The notes below the pieces were generated by a model. That model worked only from the letters and a program-made list of their open reading frames with translations. It was not told the origin of the DNA and did no database searches. A program made the position numbers and the translations under genes. A stretch of DNA of 33,521 nt from Burkholderiales bacterium (GTDB lineage: Bacteria > Pseudomonadota > Gammaproteobacteria > Burkholderiales > Burkholderiaceae_C). The stretch is from contig JAGWTJ010000008.1 in the NCBI GenBank assembly GCA_028869005.1, forward strand, positions 1-33,521. The letters run 5' to 3'. Of the stretch, positions 29,847-33,521 are shown piece by piece (the first letter of the stretch is position 1; each line of letters opens with the position of its first letter).

Positions 29847-30006
29847 TGGCGTTCGGCCCGGCGCAGATCGAACTCCCCGACGGCCGCGTTTCCCGCAAAT
29901 GCCGGCGGGCTACCGGCCCCGAGCCGCCGGGCCGAAGCTTGCGCAACCCTACACTTTCGGCTTTGCGCCGTACCGGTGCAGCGACGGCGCGGCGTGTGGA
30001 GAAGTC

Positions 30007-30042
30007 ATGAATCGGTTCGCCGCGGCTGGCACAGGCAGCTGA
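30007..30042 (+). CDS. Candidate 11-aa leader peptide before terC
   Basis: ATG at 30007 with GGAGAAG just upstream opens an 11-residue frame (MNRFAAAGTGS) that ends TGA one base before the terC ATG. terC itself has no good ribosome binding site, so translation through this short frame could reach terC by reinitiation. It might be chance; the sequence has no recognised regulatory codons. Confidence 0.35.
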   Translation: MNRFAAAGTGS

Positions 30043-30043
30043 C

Positions 30044-30847
30044 ATGTTCGAGTCTCTCGCCGCCCTCAGTGCGGCCGCGGTGCTGCAGATCGTCGCCATC
30101 GACATCCTGCTGGGCGGCGACAACGCCGTGGTCATCGCGCTGGCCTGCCGCAAGCTGCCGCCCGAGCAGCGGCGCCTGGGCATCTTGTGGGGGACCGCCG
30201 GCGCGATCGCGTTGCGCGTGGTGCTGGTCGTCTTCGCACTCGGGCTGCTGCGCATCCCCGGGCTCAAGTTGGTCGGTGCCGCGCTGCTGCTGTGGATCGG
30301 CGTCGGACTGCTCCTGGCCGAAGCGCACGAGGGACATGGCGACATCACCGCCAGCACGCGGCTGTGGGGCGCGGTGAAGACGGTGATCGTGGCCGACTTC
30401 GTGATGAGCCTGGACAACGTCGTCGCCATTGCCGGCGCCGCCGAGACCGCGGCACCGGGCCACCAGATGGCGCTCGTGATCTTCGGCCTCGCGCTGTCGG
30501 TTCCGATCATCGTCTGGGGCAGCCAGTTCGTGATCCGGCTGATGGAGCGCTGGCCCGTCATCGTCACCGCCGGCGGCATGCTGCTTGGCTGGATCGCCGG
30601 CACGATGGCCGTCTCCGATCCCGTGCTGCAGGGTGTGCTGCCGCCTCGAGCGGCGAGCGACGGTGCCGCGCAGGCCACCCTTGCGATGCCGTCGGGCACC
30701 TGGGTGCACTACGGCGTCGGCGTCGCCGGCGCCCTGCTGGTACTCGCGCTCGGCAGCGTGCTCGCGCGCCGCGCCGCCGGGCTGCGGGAGCGTCGCACGG
30801 CCGCGCAACGGCGCCGGTCCGACGCGTCGTCGGTGCCGCGACGCTGA
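30044..30847 (+). CDS. TerC/YjbE-family integral membrane protein (probable metal exporter)
   Basis: 267 aa with seven or so hydrophobic segments. The TerC family carries two inverted halves, each with an Asp in a membrane motif: here DILLGGDNAVV near residues 20-30 and DFVMSLDNVVA near 117-127. Members export Mn2+ or other ions in several bacteria; the substrate here is unknown. After the last conserved helix there is a spacer and one more hydrophobic segment, then a basic Arg-rich cytoplasmic tail. The ATG at 30044 starts 1 bp after a short leader frame. The kinase gene follows after only 6 bp, so both are likely in one operon; in Burkholderiales terC is commonly near sucCD. Confidence 0.88.
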   Translation: MFESLAALSAAAVLQIVAIDILLGGDNAVVIALACRKLPPEQRRLGILWGTAGAIALRVVLVVFALGLLRIPGLKLVGAALLLWIGVGLLLAEAHEGHGDITASTRLWGAVKTVIVADFVMSLDNVVAIAGAAETAAPGHQMALVIFGLALSVPIIVWGSQFVIRLMERWPVIVTAGGMLLGWIAGTMAVSDPVLQGVLPPRAASDGAAQATLAMPSGTWVHYGVGVAGALLVLALGSVLARRAAGLRERRTAAQRRRSDASSVPRR

Positions 30848-30853
30848 GCCGGC

Positions 30854-31699
30854 ATGATCGCCGCGTCCGGCCCCGGGCAGACCATCGCCGGCTGGCGGCT
30901 CGTGCGCCGACTGGGCCAGGGCGCACACGGCACGGTCCACGTCGCCGCGCGCATCGGCAGCGACGAAGCCTTCGCGCTCAAGCTCGTCGCGCTGCCTGCA
31001 GGCGACGCCACGGCACGCGAACAGTTCCTGCGCCAGGCCCGGGCCGTCGCCCGGCTCGCGCATGCGGACATCGTCGCCTTGCTCGACAGCGGCATCGACG
31101 GCACCATCGGCTGGCTGGCGATGGAACTCGTGCCCGGCACCGACCTCATGCGCTACACCGAGCCGGCACGTCTGCTGCCGGAACCTCTCGTGCTGCGCGT
31201 GGGCGAGCGCATCGCGCGCGCGCTTGCTCACGCGCACGCGCTGGGCTTCGTGCACCGCGACATCAAGCCGGCCAACGTGCTCGTGCACTGGCCGAGCGAC
31301 ACCGTCAAGCTCGCCGACCTGGGCCTCGCGCGTGCGAGCGATGCCGCTGCAACCCGTACCGGCGTGGTACCCGGCACGCCCGCCTACATGGCGCCGGAGC
31401 AGCTCACCGGCGCGCTGCCGGACGCGCGCGCCGATCTGTACGCGCTCGGCGTCACGCTGTACCAACTGCTCACCGGCCGCCTGCCGCATAACGCGACGAC
31501 CATGGGCAGACTGCTCAGCAGCGTCGCGCAACACCCGGCGCCGCGACTGGCCGCGCTGCGGCCCGACCTGCCCGCAGCGCTGGACGAACTGCTGGCGCGC
31601 CTGCTCGAGCGCCAGCCCGCCAGGCGTGAAGCGCACGCCATCGCGACGGCCCAAGCCCTGCAGGCCGTTCGGCTTGCGATGGGCTCGCGCGTCGCGTGA
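30854..31699 (+). CDS. Hanks-type serine/threonine protein kinase
   Basis: 281 aa, almost only a kinase domain, with no transmembrane or sensor part, so cytoplasmic. Gly-loop GQGAHGTV (21-28), ATP Lys43 (ALKLV), catalytic HRDIKPANVL (Asp135, Asn140), DLG instead of DFG (Asp154) and MAPEQ at the end of the activation loop. The alpha-C helix reads FLRQARAVARLAH, where bacterial kinases usually have FLREA; the Glu that salt-bridges Lys43 is Gln61 here. The activation loop has Thr/Ser residues for autophosphorylation. The gene is 6 bp after terC and 126 bp before the PP2C gene, with an FHA gene next, so it is the writer of that module. Confidence 0.92.
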   Translation: MIAASGPGQTIAGWRLVRRLGQGAHGTVHVAARIGSDEAFALKLVALPAGDATAREQFLRQARAVARLAHADIVALLDSGIDGTIGWLAMELVPGTDLMRYTEPARLLPEPLVLRVGERIARALAHAHALGFVHRDIKPANVLVHWPSDTVKLADLGLARASDAAATRTGVVPGTPAYMAPEQLTGALPDARADLYALGVTLYQLLTGRLPHNATTMGRLLSSVAQHPAPRLAALRPDLPAALDELLARLLERQPARREAHAIATAQALQAVRLAMGSRVA

Positions 31700-31825
31700 C
31701 GCATCCCGACGCGCAGCGGCGCCGCGACGTGACGCCTTGCTCGCTCCGCACGCCGAACGGCGCGGCGTTCCGAGGCACAATCATCGCCGCCCCGCGCCCC
31801 CACAGAGCCCAAGGTCTTCCCTGCC

Positions 31826-32617
31826 GTGCCCCTGACGATCGAGCTTCACGCCGCGGTGGACGTGGGTCGCTCGCGCAGCAACAACGAGGACTCGGCGGTG
31901 GTCGACGCCGACGTCGCGCTGGCGGTGCTCGCCGACGGCATGGGCGGCTACAACGCCGGCGAAGTGGCGAGCAACATGGCCACCTCGTTCGTCAAGACCG
32001 AGCTCGGCCGCTGGCTGCGCGAGGCGAGCAGCCAGGCCAGCGACGCCGACGTGCGGCGCGCGATGGACATCTGCGTCGACAACGCCAACCGCGCGATCTT
32101 CAACGCCGCCAACTCCAACCCGCAGTACGCCGGCATGGGAACGACGCTGGTGGTGGCGCTGTTTCGCGACGCGCGGCTCATGCTCGGCCACGTCGGGGAC
32201 TCGCGCTGCTACCGGCTGCGCAGCGGGCGCATCCAGCAGATCACGCGTGACCATTCGTTGCTGCAGGAGCAGATCGATGCCGGCCTCATCACGCCGGAGC
32301 AGGCCGCCTTCTCTGCCAACAAGAACCTGGTGACGCGCGCCGTCGGCGTCGAGGACACGGTGCTGCTCGAGACGCACCAGCACGACGTGCTGGCGGGCGA
32401 CCTCTACGTGCTGTGCAGCGACGGCCTGTCGGACATGGTCGACGAGGCCGGCCTCGCTCAGTTGCTGCAGGCCCACGCAGCGCTGCCCGAATGTGCACAA
32501 GCGCTCGTCGATGCCGCCAACGACGCAGGCGGAAAGGATAATATCTCGCTGGTTCTGGCCCGCGTGGGCGGCAGTGCGGGGGCGCCGGCGCGGCACTGGT
32601 GGCCGTTCAGGCGCTGA
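31826..32617 (+). CDS. PP2C-family serine/threonine phosphatase
   Basis: 263 aa Stp1/PstP-like catalytic domain. Motifs in order: GRSRSNNEDS (binding Arg, Asn20-Glu21-Asp22), LADGMGG (Asp37, metal), GMGTTLVV, HVGDSRCYR, DHSLLQEQ, CSDGLSDMV (metal) and GGKDNISLV (metal). No membrane segment. It starts with GTG at 31826, where the protein core begins; the ribosome binding site is not strong. CACAAT at 31776-31781 could be a -10 of its own promoter. It reverses phosphorylation by the upstream kinase and sits 100 bp before the FHA gene. Confidence 0.93.
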   Translation: MPLTIELHAAVDVGRSRSNNEDSAVVDADVALAVLADGMGGYNAGEVASNMATSFVKTELGRWLREASSQASDADVRRAMDICVDNANRAIFNAANSNPQYAGMGTTLVVALFRDARLMLGHVGDSRCYRLRSGRIQQITRDHSLLQEQIDAGLITPEQAAFSANKNLVTRAVGVEDTVLLETHQHDVLAGDLYVLCSDGLSDMVDEAGLAQLLQAHAALPECAQALVDAANDAGGKDNISLVLARVGGSAGAPARHWWPFRR

Positions 32618-32717
32618 GTGTCGCCGAGCGCGCGCGGCACGCCGGGGCAGGCAAGAACAACGCGCAGTCCGCCGCGCACACCGGCGGCGGATCGTACGAG
32701 GGCAATCGGGGACACTC

Positions 32718-33419
32718 ATGGGCAAGCTGGTCGTTTCGCTCGACGGTGTGGTCATCAAGGAAGTCCAGCTCACCAAGGACAAGACCACGCTCGGCCGGCG
32801 CCCGTACAACGACATCGTGATCGACAACCTCGCGGTGAGCGGCGAGCACGCCGTGCTGCAGATGGTGGGTGCCGACGTCTTCATCGAAGACTTGAACAGC
32901 ACCAACGGCACCTACATCAACGGCAAGGCGATCAAGAAGCAGCTGCTGTCGCACAACGACACGGTCGAGATCGGCAAGTACAAGATCAAGTACCTGGTCG
33001 ACGACTCGGGCGAGTACGAGAAGACCATGATCATGCGGCCGGGCAGCAACGCGCCGCCGCCGTTCGTTTCGGCCGGTCCGCTGTCCTCGGGCCATCCGCC
33101 GGCCGGCGGCAACTCGGGCTTCGGCGGCCTCGGCCACGCTCCCGCCGCCGCAGCCGCCCCGGCCGCGCTCATCAAGGTGCTCAACGGCGCCGCCGCAGGC
33201 CGAGAGGTCACGCTGACCAAGGTCGTCACCACCGTCGGCAAACCCGGCGTGCAGGTGGCGTCGATCACCAAGCGCCCCACCGGCTACGCCTTCGCCCATG
33301 TCGAAGGCGCGCAACGCCCGAGCGTCAACGGCGTGCCGCTGTCCGGCGACTCGGTGCCGCTGCGCAACGGCGACGTGATCGAGCTCGCCGGCACGCAGAT
33401 GCAGTTCATCTTCCGCTAG
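32718..33419 (+). CDS. FHA-domain protein with a second degenerate FHA-like domain
   Basis: 233 aa. Residues about 1-95 form an FHA domain that reads phosphothreonine: LGRRPYNDIVIDN, SGEHAVL and NSTNGTYING are the canonical Gly-Arg, Ser-x-x-His and Asn contact regions. A 60-residue Pro/Gly/Ala linker begins with GEYEKTMIM, whose Thr could be a kinase target. The C-terminal 75 residues repeat the fold (VTTVGKPGVQVASITKRPTGY ... VNGVPLSGDSVPLRNGDVIELAGTQMQFIF), but the Gly-Arg and Ser-x-x-His residues are replaced, so phosphopeptide binding there is doubtful. The ATG at 32718 has GGGGA 6 nt upstream. The TAG stop is part of the third repeat copy. Confidence 0.92.
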   Translation: MGKLVVSLDGVVIKEVQLTKDKTTLGRRPYNDIVIDNLAVSGEHAVLQMVGADVFIEDLNSTNGTYINGKAIKKQLLSHNDTVEIGKYKIKYLVDDSGEYEKTMIMRPGSNAPPPFVSAGPLSSGHPPAGGNSGFGGLGHAPAAAAAPAALIKVLNGAAAGREVTLTKVVTTVGKPGVQVASITKRPTGYAFAHVEGAQRPSVNGVPLSGDSVPLRNGDVIELAGTQMQFIFR

Positions 33420-33433
33420 GAGCGTGGGCGGCA
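33416..33433 (+). repeat. Stop-codon-associated repeat, copy 3 (FHA gene)
   Basis: CTAGGAGCGTGGGCGGCA begins one base before the FHA-gene TAG. It matches copy 2 over 18 nt. No long stem follows at once; a 6-bp hairpin lies at 33490-33507. Confidence 0.85.
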
Positions 33434-33489
33434 GAAATCCAACCCCGCGCCGTGGCGAGTCGCGGTGCCGGGCAAGGCGCGCGCGAGGC

Positions 33490-33507
33490 GCGTGGTGCGT
33501 GCCACGC
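33490..33507 (+). terminator. Weak hairpin after the FHA gene
   Basis: GCGTGG (33490-33495) and CCACGC (33502-33507) with a 6-nt loop, 70 bp after the stop and near the window edge. No T-run is visible before the sequence ends. Confidence 0.3.
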
Positions 33508-33521
33508 AACGAGCGTGCAAC

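Larger units (their letters stand above)
29761..30043. other. Non-coding region upstream of terC
   Basis: After the sucD hairpin this stretch holds a 7-bp inverted repeat (29828-29846), a GC-rich imperfect hairpin CCGGCGG/CCGCCGG near 29902-29930, a possible -10 (TACACT, 29950-29955; 4 of 6) without a clear -35, and a short leader ORF (30007-30042). The Mn-sensing yybP-ykoY riboswitch core, which precedes some TerC-family genes, was looked for and not recognised. Confidence 0.5.

Noticed and set aside
29721-30043. yybP-ykoY manganese riboswitch upstream of terC
   Set aside because: TerC-family genes sometimes have it, but the conserved GGGGAGUAG-type core was not found in this stretch.
32562-32573. 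Partial copy of the stop-codon motif (GCGTGGGCGGCA) inside the PP2C gene
   Set aside because: It lacks the CTAGGA part and lies in coding sequence for ARVGGSAG, so it is best explained by codon usage.

Overview
The window is about 33.5 kb of very GC-rich chromosome with strong G/C bias at third codon positions. Its gene content (gatCAB divergent from mreBCD-mrdA-rodA, then recA-recX-sucCD-terC) and protein character point to a betaproteobacterium of the order Burkholderiales, probably near the Rubrivivax/Leptothrix/Methylibium-type genera. This placement is inferred from gene order and protein resemblance; no rRNA or tRNA gene is present to confirm it.

Layout. (1) 3-1802: 3' part of a membrane-anchored von Willebrand factor A protein, convergent with (2) 1813-5173, a minus-strand Fbp-type ferric iron ABC transporter (binding protein, fused double permease, ATPase). 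(3) 5447-12143: a six-gene ebo cluster in the order eboF-eboA-eboB-eboD-eboE-eboC, preceded by a candidate promoter and a candidate 47-codon ORF coupled to eboF. (4) 12187-13755: exodeoxyribonuclease III and a divergent secreted DUF4124 protein. (5) 13851-17160: gatC-gatA-gatB on the minus strand with 4-nt overlaps. (6) 17161-17501: a divergent control region with an unusual seven-copy, roughly 12-bp-spaced GCAAR array. (7) 17502-23327: the rod-shape/elongasome operon mreB-mreC-mreD-mrdA-rodA. (8) 23383-25738: a minus-strand two-component system. (9) 25935-29720: recA-recX and sucC-sucD. (10) 30007-33419: a TerC-family transporter, a Hanks-type kinase, a PP2C phosphatase and a two-domain FHA protein, which look like a phospho-signalling module.

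How the genes work together. The ebo enzymes (phosphodiesterase-like, EboA, TatD-like hydrolase, sugar-phosphate-cyclase-like, TIM-barrel-like and UbiA prenyltransferase-like) probably make or move a prenylated or membrane-associated metabolite. Homologous clusters are linked to scytonemin monomer export in cyanobacteria and to deterrence of nematode grazing in Pseudomonas; the chemistry is not settled. Mre/PBP2/RodA build the lateral cell wall. The kinase, phosphatase and FHA protein form a writer/eraser/reader set.

The least explained signals are non-coding or sequence-divergence features. A 15-18 nt motif begins at the TAG stop codons of rodA, sucD and the FHA gene and is followed in two cases by a strong hairpin. 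The GCAAR array lies between gatC and mreB. Two candidate short ORFs abut eboF and terC. EboF and the kinase have substitutions at positions that are normally catalytic.
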